Assembly (NCBI RefSeq): GCF_002086275.1
Contig: NZ_MVHT01000010.1
Location: 1 to 64,000, forward strand
DNA length: 64,000 nucleotides
Source of the DNA: Mycobacterium intermedium
GTDB lineage: Bacteria > Actinomycetota > Actinomycetes > Mycobacteriales > Mycobacteriaceae
Direction: 5' to 3'
Program-made: the position numbers and the translations under genes
Shown here: positions 52,491 to 61,802 of the stretch, piece after piece
Numbering within the stretch: position 1 is the stretch's first letter
Layout of the letters: every line of letters starts with the position of its first letter
Notes under the pieces: model-generated
What the model saw: the letters and a program-made list of their open reading frames with translations, nothing else
Told to the model about the DNA's origin: nothing
The model's database searches: none

Positions 52491-53925
52491 CCAACTTCCG
52501 CAGATCGATGGGTAGTTCGTCAGCCGGGGTCGGGCCGGTTCCCCAGGTCAACACCAGCTGATGGCCGTACGGCACCCACCACTCGAAACGCCTCAGCAAT
52601 TGGTGCATCGTGGCCTTCACCGTCATATCGGCGAACTGCTGGCCGATGCACTTGTGGGCCCCGCCACCGAAGGGCGCGAAGACGAAACGACTCACCGCCG
52701 CCTGGCGTTCAGGCTTGTCGACGAAGCGCGCAGGATTGAACGTGTCAGGGTCGGGCCACCAGTCGGAAAGCCTCATGGAGGCGTAGACGTTGATGGCCAC
52801 CTGAGTCTTGCGCGGCACGAAGTGCCCGAGAATCTCGGTGTCGCAGGTGGTTTGACGGAAGAGCGTGCCAGCTGGGGCATACATCCGGAGTATTTCTTTG
52901 AACGCGGCATCGAGCAGTGGGTACGCATCGAGATCCAACAACGTCGGCGCGTCGTTTGGCCGGCCCATCGCCTCGTCACGAAGAGCGTTCTGCCAATGCC
53001 GATTCCGACCCAGCTCGTATACCAGCATCGATAACGCGATCGCCGTGGTGTCGTGGGCGGCCATCAACAGGAAGATCATGTGGTTCACGATGTCGGCAGG
53101 AGTGAACCGCGCCCCGTCCTCGTCTTCGCTGCGGCACAGCATCGAGAACAGATCGGTGCCGTTGCCGCGCTGGCGGGCCGGAACTTGGCTAGCGAAATAG
53201 CGTTCGAGTCGCTCTCGGGCGCGGAGCCCTCGTGCCCAGGTGCCTCCGGGCACATCCGCCCGCACGACGGCCTGCCCGCCGCGGACCGTGTCGTGGAAGT
53301 CTGCGGAAAGCCGGTCCGACTCCGGTCCCAGATGAGTACCGACGAATACCTCCGCCGCCTGTTCCAGCAGCAGATGCTTGATGGATGGATAGAAGGGGAA
53401 GCACGTCGTTGAAGGCCACTGGCTCAACGTCCGATCGATGCTGGGCCGCATCAGAGCGAGGTATCCCTCCAGCGCGCTGCGGGTGAAGGCCTGCTGCATG
53501 ATTCGGCGGTGGTCGCGATGCTCGTCGAATTCCAGCAACATGATTCCGCGGTGGAAGAACGGCCCGATGACGGGCGCCCAACCACGTGTACTGGAGAAGA
53601 TCTTGCCCCGGTTGATCCATGCCGTCTCGAGCGCATCGGGTCCCATCAGCGCGACGACGCGGAACCCGACTCCCCCGGCCCACCACACCGGCCCATATCG
53701 CTCGTATCTGCGTCGGGAAAACTCCAGCGGGTCGGCGAGCGTACTCAAAACGTGGCCGAGGAAGGGAAACCCATAGTCACCCATGACCGGCTTGAGGTTT
53801 GAGCCCGCGGGCGGGGTCGCCAACGGCCGTTCGCTGCTGGGAAATCGAGATGTGACGGCCGCGCCCAGCGCTTGCACGCGGTGTCTGTTCACTGGTGATG
53901 CGAGCTGGGCGGTCAGGGCTGTCAC
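52477..53925 (-). CDS. Cytochrome P450
   Basis: 482-residue P450. Heme ligand C426 in FAPFGGGAHKCIGQQFADM, I-helix MAAHDTTA (near 288-295), ExxR as EILR (344-347). The long N-terminus (PVMGDYGFPFLGHVLSTLAD) resembles CYP51/CYP136-type mycobacterial P450s more than short soluble ones; there is no membrane anchor. The GTG at 53925 is chosen because AGGAGG lies just upstream. It is divergent from a TetR gene across 119 bp with a palindromic site near its start, so it is likely repressed by that regulator. Confidence 0.93.
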   Translation of the reverse strand: MTALTAQLASPVNRHRVQALGAAVTSRFPSSERPLATPPAGSNLKPVMGDYGFPFLGHVLSTLADPLEFSRRRYERYGPVWWAGGVGFRVVALMGPDALETAWINRGKIFSSTRGWAPVIGPFFHRGIMLLEFDEHRDHRRIMQQAFTRSALEGYLALMRPSIDRTLSQWPSTTCFPFYPSIKHLLLEQAAEVFVGTHLGPESDRLSADFHDTVRGGQAVVRADVPGGTWARGLRARERLERYFASQVPARQRGNGTDLFSMLCRSEDEDGARFTPADIVNHMIFLLMAAHDTTAIALSMLVYELGRNRHWQNALRDEAMGRPNDAPTLLDLDAYPLLDAAFKEILRMYAPAGTLFRQTTCDTEILGHFVPRKTQVAINVYASMRLSDWWPDPDTFNPARFVDKPERQAAVSRFVFAPFGGGAHKCIGQQFADMTVKATMHQLLRRFEWWVPYGHQLVLTWGTGPTPADELPIDLRKLARRR

Positions 53926-53950
53926 AACGAGCCTCCTATGCTGGTGCCCA

Positions 53951-53972
53951 TCTGGTACAGAACTGTGCCAGA
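53951..53972. promoter_or_regulatory. Operator between P450 and TetR genes
   Basis: A 22-bp near-palindrome with arms TCTGGTACAG and CTGTGCCAGA around AA; one base pair of each arm breaks the symmetry. It sits 26 bp upstream of the P450 GTG and 72 bp upstream of the TetR ATG. It differs in sequence from the other motifs here and is the natural binding site for the adjacent TetR. Confidence 0.7.
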
Positions 53973-54044
53973 CTGACCGAGTGGAGTCAACGGATCTCGG
54001 GGAGTGGTCGCAACGGCGCCGTCGACAATTGCGACGATCTGGCG

Positions 54045-54707
54045 ATGCCTGAGACCACGCAGCGCGCCTACGGCGGGCAATCCGCGGACGCTCGTCGCCG
54101 GCAGCGGCGGAGTCGCCTCCTGGATGCTGCGATGGACTCGATGGCACGCAACGAGTGGCGCAGCGCGACTGTCGAAAAACTCTGCGCCGCTGCCGGTCTG
54201 AACAAGCGATACTTCTACGAAAGTTTCACCGACCTCGACACGCTCTCCGCCGCGGTCATCGATGACATCGCCGAGGATGTGCGTGCCGCGACCGTCGAGG
54301 CCTCGGACGCGACGGCCGATGGGCCGTTGGAGGCGCAAGCTCTAGCGGTCGTCGCGGCGGCGGTACGAGCGCTTGTCGACGACCCGCGCCGCGCGCGGGT
54401 GCTGCTAGGGGGCGTGGCCGCCTCGCCCGAGTTGCACAACCACCGCACCAGGGTGATGCACCGCCTCACCAAAGTGGCGATCGACCATGGCAAAGTCGTG
54501 CACGGCGTCGAGCTGGAAACCGATCCGTTGGCGCAGGTTGCGCCGGCATTCATTGTCGGAGGCACCGCTGACGCGATCCTGTCCTACGTAAACGGGAACG
54601 TCAAACTATCCTTCGACGACTTCATCGCCCAGTTGGCAACCCTCTGGCTGATCACCGGAAACGGGGCGGCGCAGCTCGCTCGCGCCCGACTGACTCAGCG
54701 CGGCTAG
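54045..54707 (+). CDS. TetR family transcriptional regulator
   Basis: 220 residues. The helix-turn-helix is in SRLLDAAMDSMARNEWRSAT followed by GLNKRYFYESFTDLDTL. An Arg-rich N-terminal arm (ADARRRQRRS) precedes it. The ATG at 54045 opens a frame of normal family length; the frame is open further upstream but reads poorly. It is divergent from the P450 and overlaps the end of the convergent ligase gene by 4 bp. The probable target is the palindrome at 53951. Confidence 0.88.
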   Translation: MPETTQRAYGGQSADARRRQRRSRLLDAAMDSMARNEWRSATVEKLCAAAGLNKRYFYESFTDLDTLSAAVIDDIAEDVRAATVEASDATADGPLEAQALAVVAAAVRALVDDPRRARVLLGGVAASPELHNHRTRVMHRLTKVAIDHGKVVHGVELETDPLAQVAPAFIVGGTADAILSYVNGNVKLSFDDFIAQLATLWLITGNGAAQLARARLTQRG

Positions 54708-56254
54708 CCGAATTGCGCACGCAGCTCGTTTTTCAGGACCTTGCCCGTGAGGTTGCGCGGTAGCGCCTCGACCAATTCGAGGCGCTCCGGAGATTTGTGT
54801 CGACTCAATCCCTGCCGCCGACAGTGTTCGGCCAACGCGTCCAGGGTGACCTCTCCCCCGGGTTGGGCGACCACTACAGCGCAAACCCGTTCCCCGGTGC
54901 GCGGGTCCGGCACGCCGATGACCGCAACGTCGGCGACCGCGGGATGCGTCGCCAGCACATTCTCGATCTCGAGTGCCGAGATGTTCTCCGCATTGCGGAT
55001 GATGGCGTCCTTGATACGCCCGGTAATGACGACGTTGCCCTGCTCGTCGATCCGCCCCCGGTCGCCGCTGCGGAACCAACCTTCGGCGTCAAATGCGGCC
55101 GCGTCCAACGAGCCGTCAACGTATCCCAGGAAGCACTGGGGTCCCTTGAGACGAAGTTCGCCCTCCTCGCCGACGTTGACTTCGCGCTCGCTCTCGTCGA
55201 CGACCCGCACCGATACTCCGGCAACAGGGCGTCCCACGGTCCGGTCGAGCAAATCGGGCGCAGCCTCTGGTGTCTGCGAGGTAGCGACCGGGAACTCCGT
55301 CAAACCCCAAGAGTTGGCAACGCCGTTGACCGAAAATACTTCCCGCACTTGCCGTCCCAACTCCGCAGTGATCGGCGCGCCTCCCCCGACGCAGCCCCGC
55401 AAGTCGGGGTACAGCGGTTCGGATCCGTGGGCGCGCTGCGCGGCCATGAATGCCACAAAGAAGGGGGTCGCGGTGCCCAGCAGTGTCGGGCGGTGCGCCG
55501 CCAGTCGATACGGGGTCGTCGCTGGGTCGAACGAGTCGAACAAGACCAATCGCATGCCGGTGCGCAGGCTCGCAGCGAGCATGGCGGCGCCTCCGATGTG
55601 CGAAACGGGAAACGCGATCGGGTTGACGTCGCTGCTGGACGCACCCACGATGCCGATCACTCCGGCCGAACCGGCGATCACCGAACGGTCGCAATGGCGA
55701 GCGCCTTTCGGCGCGGCCGTGGTACCCGAGGAGTAGTAGATCCAGCGGGGGTCTTCACCGCTACTCGGTGCCGCCGGCAACAGCGCGGGGTCGCCGACCG
55801 GCAGGCGCAGGCCGTCGGTGACCGTGGCTTCGTGATCGATCACCACGACGGACAGCGGCCGTTCCTTCGCCACCGCCTCTGCCAGCGCGATGTGATCAAA
55901 GCCGCGCCACCGACCCGGGACCACAAGCACTTCCGTCGCGAGCTGTTCTGTCGCGAAGCGAACTTCACTTTCGCGCCAGATCGGAAGGATCGGGTTCTGC
56001 ACTGCGCCCAGTCGGGCCAGTGCAACCATCACCACCATCGTCTCCAGCGTGGTCGGCAGCTGCCACGACACCACGGTGCCCTCGCCGACCCCGGACTCCG
56101 ATAGCGCAGCCGCGGTGCGCTCACCCTCATCCCGCAGTTGTGCACAGGTCAGGCTGCGGCCGAAGTCGTCGGCCAGAACCACCCGCTCCGGATGCGCTTC
56201 GGCCACCGCGTCGACCAGACCCCAGAACGTCTCACTGGCCATCGTCGCGCTCAC
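54704..56254 (-). CDS. Acyl-CoA ligase (class I adenylate-forming)
   Basis: 516 residues. ATP motif YYSSGTTAAPKGA, SWGLTEFP, RSGDRGRIDEQGNVVITG, and NLTGKVLKNE with the A10 Lys are intact. GTG start at 56254 inside the stop of the upstream acyl-CoA dehydrogenase (GTGA); an ATG four codons later is possible. It forms a unit with two acyl-CoA dehydrogenase genes and probably the amidohydrolase at 58428. Third ligase of the region, with the substrate unknown. Confidence 0.9.
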   Translation of the reverse strand: MSATMASETFWGLVDAVAEAHPERVVLADDFGRSLTCAQLRDEGERTAAALSESGVGEGTVVSWQLPTTLETMVVMVALARLGAVQNPILPIWRESEVRFATEQLATEVLVVPGRWRGFDHIALAEAVAKERPLSVVVIDHEATVTDGLRLPVGDPALLPAAPSSGEDPRWIYYSSGTTAAPKGARHCDRSVIAGSAGVIGIVGASSSDVNPIAFPVSHIGGAAMLAASLRTGMRLVLFDSFDPATTPYRLAAHRPTLLGTATPFFVAFMAAQRAHGSEPLYPDLRGCVGGGAPITAELGRQVREVFSVNGVANSWGLTEFPVATSQTPEAAPDLLDRTVGRPVAGVSVRVVDESEREVNVGEEGELRLKGPQCFLGYVDGSLDAAAFDAEGWFRSGDRGRIDEQGNVVITGRIKDAIIRNAENISALEIENVLATHPAVADVAVIGVPDPRTGERVCAVVVAQPGGEVTLDALAEHCRRQGLSRHKSPERLELVEALPRNLTGKVLKNELRAQFG

Positions 56255-57453
56255 CCGCTCGGTAACAGCAGCCGACGCTTCGCGAGGATGTTACGCATCA
56301 TCTCCGAGCTTCCGCCGGAGATCGTATATGCCCGTGACCACAACCAGCATTCTCGCAGACGCTCTTTCGCCTGCCGTACGGCTGTGTCGGTAGAAGCGAC
56401 ATCCGCTGCGGCAGCTGCGAGTTCAGCACCATACACCGAAACCCGGTGGTAGGTCTCGGCGAAGCTCAGCTTGGCGATCGAGCCATCGCCCGGCATATCG
56501 GCACCGGCGATGAGACGTTCGACGTGGTCGTCGATAAACGACTTCGCCACCTCGACTTCGACGGTGAGTTCGGCGATGGTTTGTCGGATGTCGGGGTGCG
56601 TGAGCGCCGGGACGCCGTCGATGAGCGCATTACGGGCCACCGTCACAAGGTCGTCGATCAACAATTCGAGCAGGATGACATTGCCGCCGATACCGAAGCG
56701 TTCGAAGTCCAGACCAGCCATGATGATCGACCAGCCCTGTCCGATTTCGCCGACCAGGCTGTCCGCGTCGAGCACCACGCCGGTCAGGAACACCTCGTTG
56801 ATTTCGATTGCATCCCCGATGCTGCGGATGGGACGAACCTCGACGCCGGCTGCCGACATCGGCACCGCGAATACCGAAAGGCCGTGGTGACGAGACGAAG
56901 TCGGATCAGTGCGGATGAGCGCCAACCCCATGTCGGCCCAGTGTCCGTCGGTGATCCATGTCTTCTGCCCGTCGATGACCCAGGTACCGTCGTCCTGCCG
57001 CACGCCGCGGGTGCGAACCGCGGCGATGTCGCTGCCCGCATTCGGCTCGCTCAACAACTGGCACCACACGTGCTCGCTCCGCCTGATCGGTGGCAGCAAT
57101 CTGCGTCGTTGCTCTTCCGAGCCAAAGTGCAGCAGCACATGAGCGGCCAGATTGACCTGGTCGACGGGCCGCGGTGCGCGGGCACGCAGAATTTCCTCAC
57201 TGACCACGCGGTCGTGCAGCGGATGGTGGTCGGCCGACCCGCCGTACTCGACAGGCCAGTCCGCGCCGACAAAGCCCGCGTCGAACAACCCGGCGAACCA
57301 GCGGCGAAGTTGGGCTTCCTGGTCCGCATCTTTCGGCGCTCGGTGGCCTTCGCGGGCTTCGATCGGCGGTGCATGCTGCGCAATGTGCGCTCTCACCCGC
57401 TCACGGAATGCCACCAACTCCTCCGCGGTTGGCCTACTGCCGAACGTGCTCAC
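56251..57453 (-). CDS. Acyl-CoA dehydrogenase family protein (large subunit)
   Basis: 400-residue flavoprotein with LLSEPNAGSDIAAVRTRGV and WVIDGQKTWITDGHWA. At the C-terminus the usual catalytic Glu is Gly (ISGGSSEMMRNILAKR), typical of subunits from heteromeric mycobacterial enzymes. GTG start at 57453 overlaps the stop of the next upstream acyl-CoA dehydrogenase gene in GTGA, so the two subunits should be made in equal amounts. A 667-codon open frame on the other strand is a shadow. Confidence 0.9.
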   Translation of the reverse strand: MSTFGSRPTAEELVAFRERVRAHIAQHAPPIEAREGHRAPKDADQEAQLRRWFAGLFDAGFVGADWPVEYGGSADHHPLHDRVVSEEILRARAPRPVDQVNLAAHVLLHFGSEEQRRRLLPPIRRSEHVWCQLLSEPNAGSDIAAVRTRGVRQDDGTWVIDGQKTWITDGHWADMGLALIRTDPTSSRHHGLSVFAVPMSAAGVEVRPIRSIGDAIEINEVFLTGVVLDADSLVGEIGQGWSIIMAGLDFERFGIGGNVILLELLIDDLVTVARNALIDGVPALTHPDIRQTIAELTVEVEVAKSFIDDHVERLIAGADMPGDGSIAKLSFAETYHRVSVYGAELAAAAADVASTDTAVRQAKERLRECWLWSRAYTISGGSSEMMRNILAKRRLLLPSG

Positions 57454-58421
57454 CAGCCGCACACCTTGGCCAGCAGCGCACGACTCGATCGCGCCGTGCC
57501 CACCAGTTGGCCGTTGGTGAAAGCGCGGCGCAACTCGTGGTGCAGCGGATACTCCCAGGTGAAGCCGATTCCACCGGATAGCTGCATGCATTCATCAATC
57601 GCTGCAGTAGCTTTCGCAGTAACGAATGCGTGGGCAACGGTCGTCAGCACGTTCGCCCTATCGTCGTGGGCGGCAAGCGCCCGCGCGGCCTTCATGACAA
57701 TAGCCCGCGCCTTGACGACAAATACGAAGAGTTCCACCAGTCGGTGTTGTATCGCCTGGAAGCTCGCGACAGGCGCACCGAAAGCGGTGCGATCCTTGAG
57801 ATATGCCGTCAGTCGCTCCAGCGTCGTGGATACGGCACCAACCGAATCGGCGGCGACGAGGAGCCGAGCCACCGCCATCAGCACCGCGGCCCGCTCAGCC
57901 GATCCGATCAGCACACTCGTGGCGTCGGCGAGATCGAGATTCCAGACCGGCCGGGTGACATCCAATAGATCCTCGTCTGGTCGCCGTTCCGCGACGGACG
58001 CGCCATCGACAAAGTGGATGCCGTTGTCCCGCAGCGCAACTACCAGGTTGACCGCGTCTCCGCGAACAACACGCACCGAGTCACCTACGGTGAGACCCGC
58101 GGTGGCGGCACCACTGATAAGCCTTGGCAGCCAGTGCTGTCTGATCTCGTCGGGTGCGGACGCGAGCGCCGCGGCCGCGACGGCAGTACCAAACCACGCC
58201 GATCGGTCCTGCGCCCGACCGAGTTCTTCAGCGACAACGCACGATTCGACCGGACGCCAGCCGGCGCCACCCAGCTGCTCGTCGACGAGCAGGCCCGTCC
58301 AGTCCATCGCTGCGAGGTCCTCGATGGATTCCTTCTCGCCCCTGCCTTCGAGAAAGGACCGCGCCGAGGCCCGTAGTAGCTCCAGATCGACATCGGCGTC
58401 GGCGGCGTCGTCGTTCGGCAT
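57450..58421 (-). CDS. Acyl-CoA dehydrogenase family protein (small subunit)
   Basis: 323 residues, shorter than a classical enzyme, with the C-terminal segment LSGGIGFTWEYPLHHELRRA. This matches the second subunit of alpha2-beta2 mycobacterial acyl-CoA dehydrogenases, where one subunit brings FAD contacts and the other the substrate pocket. It is coupled to the large-subunit gene. The gap to the amidohydrolase gene upstream is 6 bp, so all four minus-strand genes from 59621 down to 54704 appear to form one operon. Confidence 0.88.
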   Translation of the reverse strand: MPNDDAADADVDLELLRASARSFLEGRGEKESIEDLAAMDWTGLLVDEQLGGAGWRPVESCVVAEELGRAQDRSAWFGTAVAAAALASAPDEIRQHWLPRLISGAATAGLTVGDSVRVVRGDAVNLVVALRDNGIHFVDGASVAERRPDEDLLDVTRPVWNLDLADATSVLIGSAERAAVLMAVARLLVAADSVGAVSTTLERLTAYLKDRTAFGAPVASFQAIQHRLVELFVFVVKARAIVMKAARALAAHDDRANVLTTVAHAFVTAKATAAIDECMQLSGGIGFTWEYPLHHELRRAFTNGQLVGTARSSRALLAKVCGW

Positions 58422-58427
58422 GTGTCG

Positions 58428-59621
58428 TCAGGCTTGGCGCAGCAGCTGATCTGCGTTGTCGCGCATGATCCGCTTTTTGGCGGCGTCATCGAGCGGGTCG
58501 AGTAGTTTGACGAAATCCGCAGGTTCGGCCAGGCCCTCGGCGTGCGGGTAGTCCGAACCCATCAGCAGACATTCGTCGTAGCCGAGTCGGTCCACGATGG
58601 CCGGGATGTCGTCCTCGGGGTACGGGACCACGCCGACGTGGCGGCGGAAGATCTGCGACGGACGCTCGGTCAGTTTCCCGCCGATCCACGGACCGTTGCG
58701 CCCCATGCCGCGGCTCTTGTCCATGTGAATGACGAACTGGGGCACCCATTCCGCGCCGTGCTCGGCGACAAGAACCTTCAGTCCGGGGAACCGCCCGAAT
58801 AGGTTGTCGAAGATGAGGGCCGAAAGCGTGTCTTCGATCGGACGCTGCCCGTAGATGTTCATCCACTGCCAGGCCGACATGTGCCACGCGGCGGGGTCAG
58901 GGTTGTGCCCCCACGCCGGCGAGATCGCATTGAAATACCAGAACGGCTGGATGTGGAAGACCAGGGTGCAACCGGCTTCCTGCAACCGCGCGTAGATGGG
59001 GTCGAAGTATGGGTCGCCCGGTGACCGCCCATATGCGGGGCCGGTGGGTAGCAGCACCAGTCGTGCACCCTGCTCGATGATCGCTTCGGTCTCTTTGATC
59101 GACAATTCCAGATCTCGCAGGGACAGCAGGGCGGTGGCGTAGAGCCGCTCCTCGTAGTTGAAGCCCCACGTCTCGTCGAACCAGCGGTTGAACGACCGTA
59201 GGTTGGCATACAGAGCCTCGGTGTCGTCGACGTAGTGTTCGGCGGCCAACGCCATACCTGCGGGGAAGATGACCGCACGTTCGACGTTCTGCTGTGCCAT
59301 CACCTTCAGCCTGGGTTCACGCTCCAGGTATTCCGGCTGCATCGGCTGAGGCTCATAGGTTTCCTCCGGATTGCCCGACCCCATCTGCTTGAGCATCTCT
59401 TTGAGCGAGCCCGGCCGGTAGGCCAGGTCAAAGCCCAACCCTGCCTCGCTGTTGAAGGTGGCGATCCGGTGGCCGGCAAGGATGACTTCCTTGCCGTCTG
59501 CGCCGACGACGGGCGCGATCGCGCGGTCGTGAAATTCTTTGGGCAGGTACCGGGTGAACGCGTCACGGGTCTCGTAGCAGTGGGTGTCGCAGTCAAATAT
59601 CCCGTAGTCGAGTTTCGTCAC
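58428..59621 (-). CDS. Amidohydrolase-2 family metal-dependent hydrolase or decarboxylase
   Basis: 397-residue ACMSD-like TIM barrel. The first-strand site is FDCDTHCYET, FHIQPFWYF and MGSDYPHAEGLAEP are later active-site segments. GTG start at 59621 behind GGAGGAG. First gene of the minus-strand operon with two acyl-CoA dehydrogenase subunits and a ligase. The palindrome at 59640-59655 lies just upstream and should control it. It is a paralog of the proteins at 51312 and 62520. Confidence 0.88.
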   Translation of the reverse strand: MTKLDYGIFDCDTHCYETRDAFTRYLPKEFHDRAIAPVVGADGKEVILAGHRIATFNSEAGLGFDLAYRPGSLKEMLKQMGSGNPEETYEPQPMQPEYLEREPRLKVMAQQNVERAVIFPAGMALAAEHYVDDTEALYANLRSFNRWFDETWGFNYEERLYATALLSLRDLELSIKETEAIIEQGARLVLLPTGPAYGRSPGDPYFDPIYARLQEAGCTLVFHIQPFWYFNAISPAWGHNPDPAAWHMSAWQWMNIYGQRPIEDTLSALIFDNLFGRFPGLKVLVAEHGAEWVPQFVIHMDKSRGMGRNGPWIGGKLTERPSQIFRRHVGVVPYPEDDIPAIVDRLGYDECLLMGSDYPHAEGLAEPADFVKLLDPLDDAAKKRIMRDNADQLLRQA

Positions 59622-59639
59622 CGCGTCGCTCCTCCATGC

Positions 59640-59667
59640 GAGAATGGTTATTCTCTCTTTTAGAGAA
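59640..59667. promoter_or_regulatory. Double palindrome: GAGAAT-N4-ATTCTC overlapping TTCTCT-N5-AGAGAA
   Basis: Two perfect 6-bp inverted repeats overlap: GAGAATGGTTATTCTC (59640-59655) and TTCTCT with AGAGAA (59651-59667). They lie in the 138-bp gap between the divergent amidohydrolase (start 59621) and acyl-CoA dehydrogenase (start 59760) genes. This is the best copy of the motif that recurs across the catabolic region and could bind two regulator dimers. Confidence 0.75.
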
Positions 59668-59759
59668 CATACTATCCTGATCCGACTCGACCTATCTCGG
59701 GCCTGTGTTGGGCCCGATATGCCCGGGCAGGGCACTGGTGCCGGTATTGGAGGCTGCGC

Positions 59760-60872
59760 GTGGCGAAGAGTGAGGTCGACGAACTCCGCGATGCTGTGCG
59801 CGAATTCCTCGCGGAGACGTCACCCTCCGAGACGGTGCGTGCGCTGATGGCGACCGACACCGGCTTCGACGCCACGTCCTGGCGCAAGTTGGCCGGCGAA
59901 TTGGGACTGACCGGCATCGCGGTGCCCGAAACCTGGGGCGGAGCGGGCGCGGGCATGACCGAACTTGCAGTGGTTTTCGAAGAAATGGGCGCCGCTCTGT
60001 TGTGCGCACCCTTCTTCTCCACCGTTGCGCTGGCCATTCCGGCGCTTCTGGCCAGCGGCGACCAATCCGCCATCGAAAGCTTTGTTCCCGGCTTGGTCGA
60101 CGGGTCCTGCACCGCGACGCTGATCCTGAATGACCAACTCGGACCGTGGAATCCGGATGACGTCGCCCTGCGCGCAGAGCGCGACGGAACGCGCTACCTC
60201 ATCCATGGGTCGGCCCGGCAGGTGCTCGATGGGCACACCGCCGACATCATCCTGGCCGCTGCCCACACCGAAGCCGGAATCTCGCTGTTTGCGGTCCGCG
60301 CGGACGCGGAGGGACTGCGTCGAACGCCATTGGCCGGCCTTGACCGCACCCGCAAAGTCGCGCGCGTCGAGTTCGACTGCGTCGCCGCACAGCAGATCGG
60401 AACGCCCGGTGACGCCGCGGACTACTTGGCCCGCACCTCGGACACGGCGATCGTCGCACTGGCGTCCGAGCAGGTCGGTGCGGGGCAACGCTGCCTCGAC
60501 ATGGCCGTCGACTACGCCAAGAACCGCATCCAGTTCGGCCGGGCGATTGGCAGTTTCCAAGCCATCAAACATCGGTGCGCAGACATGCTGGTGCTGATCG
60601 AAGGGGCGCGGTCGGCCGCATCTCACGCGGCCGACGTGGCCGACACCGGCGAATTACCGACCGCGGCGTCGGTGGCGAAAATGGTGTGCTCGGAGGCCTT
60701 TCTCCAAATCGCCCTGGACAACATGCGCATCCACGGTGGCATCGGGTTCACCTGGGAACACGACGCTCATCTCTATGTGCGCCGCGCCAAAGCCACCCAA
60801 CTGATGTTCGGAACCCCGGACTATCACGCACAGCGCTTGGCCGACCTCGTTGCGACTTCGTCTCAGTACTGA
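59760..60872 (+). CDS. Acyl-CoA dehydrogenase family protein (small-subunit type)
   Basis: 370-residue acyl-CoA dehydrogenase with VPETWGGAGAGMTEL near the N-terminus, YAKNRIQFGRAIGSFQAIKH for FAD contacts and IHGGIGFTWEHDAHLYVRR at the C-terminus. The last motif marks the beta-type subunits of heteromeric mycobacterial enzymes. No alpha partner is adjacent; it may pair with another FadE from the region. GTG start with GGAGG upstream. It leads a plus-strand unit with an LLM enzyme, an isochorismatase-like protein, an amidohydrolase and a MaoC protein. Confidence 0.88.
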   Translation: MAKSEVDELRDAVREFLAETSPSETVRALMATDTGFDATSWRKLAGELGLTGIAVPETWGGAGAGMTELAVVFEEMGAALLCAPFFSTVALAIPALLASGDQSAIESFVPGLVDGSCTATLILNDQLGPWNPDDVALRAERDGTRYLIHGSARQVLDGHTADIILAAAHTEAGISLFAVRADAEGLRRTPLAGLDRTRKVARVEFDCVAAQQIGTPGDAADYLARTSDTAIVALASEQVGAGQRCLDMAVDYAKNRIQFGRAIGSFQAIKHRCADMLVLIEGARSAASHAADVADTGELPTAASVAKMVCSEAFLQIALDNMRIHGGIGFTWEHDAHLYVRRAKATQLMFGTPDYHAQRLADLVATSSQY

Positions 60873-60882
60873 AAGGACTTAG

Positions 60883-61791
60883 GTGACCATCTCGTTCTCC
60901 CTCGAATTGCCGACCCACCGTGTGGAGGCGGTAAACGAGTTCGTCTCCGCCGAGGCCATTGCCGAGATCGCACGGGCGGCCGAGACCGGCGGCTTTGCCG
61001 CCGTGCACGTCACAGACCATCCCGCGCCAGACGCCAAGTGGCTCGACCATGGGGGCCACCACGCCCTCGATCCCTTCGTCGCACTCGCCTTCGCTGCGGC
61101 TGCCACCACCGAGGTCAAGTTGCTGACCAACGTCTACATCGCGGCGTACCGCAACCCGTTTCTCGGTGCCAAGTCGATCCAAAGCCTGGCCGCGCTGTCC
61201 AATGGTCGGCTCATCCTAGGGACGGCGGCCGGCTATCTGAAGCCCGAATTCAAAGCGCTCGGAATTGATTTCGACAATCGCGGGGCTCTGCTCGACGAGG
61301 CTCTGGACGTGCTGGACAAGGTGTTCACCGGCGCGGACATCGCCTACGAAGGCACGTCGTTCAACGCTCGCGGCGTCCGCCTGCGTCCACTGCCCCCGAA
61401 CCCACCCCCGGTGTGGATCGGTGGCAACAGCAAACCGGCCATCCGGCGCGCGGTATCGCGCGCGCAGGGGTGGGCACCGTTCAACACCTTCGGTTACGCC
61501 ACGGCGTCCCGTACCGCAGAGATCTCCACACTCGAAGAATTGGCCACCGCAATTGACTGGGCCAGGAAATATGCGGCGCAGATCGGGCGAACCGCCCCGC
61601 TCGATATCTGCTTTTCGGCGGGGAACTTGCTGGCAGACAACAAGTCCAGCGACGAGCGCCACGACACCATCAAGAGACTCGAGGCGGCCGGCGTCACGTG
61701 GCTCACCATCGCACCGCCGGGTTCGGACCGCGCCGAGCTGATCGAGCGTTCCGAAGCCTTCGCCAAAGAGTTCGTAACCGGCACCCGATAA
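60883..61791 (+). CDS. LLM class F420-dependent oxidoreductase
   Basis: 302-residue luciferase-like enzyme with VHVTDHPAPDAKWLDHGGHH, TNVYIAAYRNPFLGAKSI and LILGTAAGYLKPEF (the phosphate-binding loop). PPVWIGGNSKPAIRRAV closes the barrel. The GTG start has AAAGGAC upstream and lies 10 bp after the acyl-CoA dehydrogenase. Several LLM enzymes in such clusters reduce or oxygenate CoA-bound intermediates; the substrate here is unknown. Confidence 0.88.
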   Translation: MTISFSLELPTHRVEAVNEFVSAEAIAEIARAAETGGFAAVHVTDHPAPDAKWLDHGGHHALDPFVALAFAAAATTEVKLLTNVYIAAYRNPFLGAKSIQSLAALSNGRLILGTAAGYLKPEFKALGIDFDNRGALLDEALDVLDKVFTGADIAYEGTSFNARGVRLRPLPPNPPPVWIGGNSKPAIRRAVSRAQGWAPFNTFGYATASRTAEISTLEELATAIDWARKYAAQIGRTAPLDICFSAGNLLADNKSSDERHDTIKRLEAAGVTWLTIAPPGSDRAELIERSEAFAKEFVTGTR

Positions 61792-61802
61792 CGTATATTC
61801 TC
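61787..61802. promoter_or_regulatory. Candidate regulon site, GATAAC-N4-ATTCTC
   Basis: Right arm perfect, left arm 4 of 6. It overlaps the stop of the LLM gene and touches the ATG at 61803. Because of this position it may reflect chance, or the isochorismatase gene may start further in. Confidence 0.3.

Noticed and set aside
56446..58449. A 667-codon open frame on the + strand
   Set aside because: It lies wholly opposite the ligase-linked acyl-CoA dehydrogenase genes, has no domain signature, and arises from the GC-rich third-position bias of the real genes.
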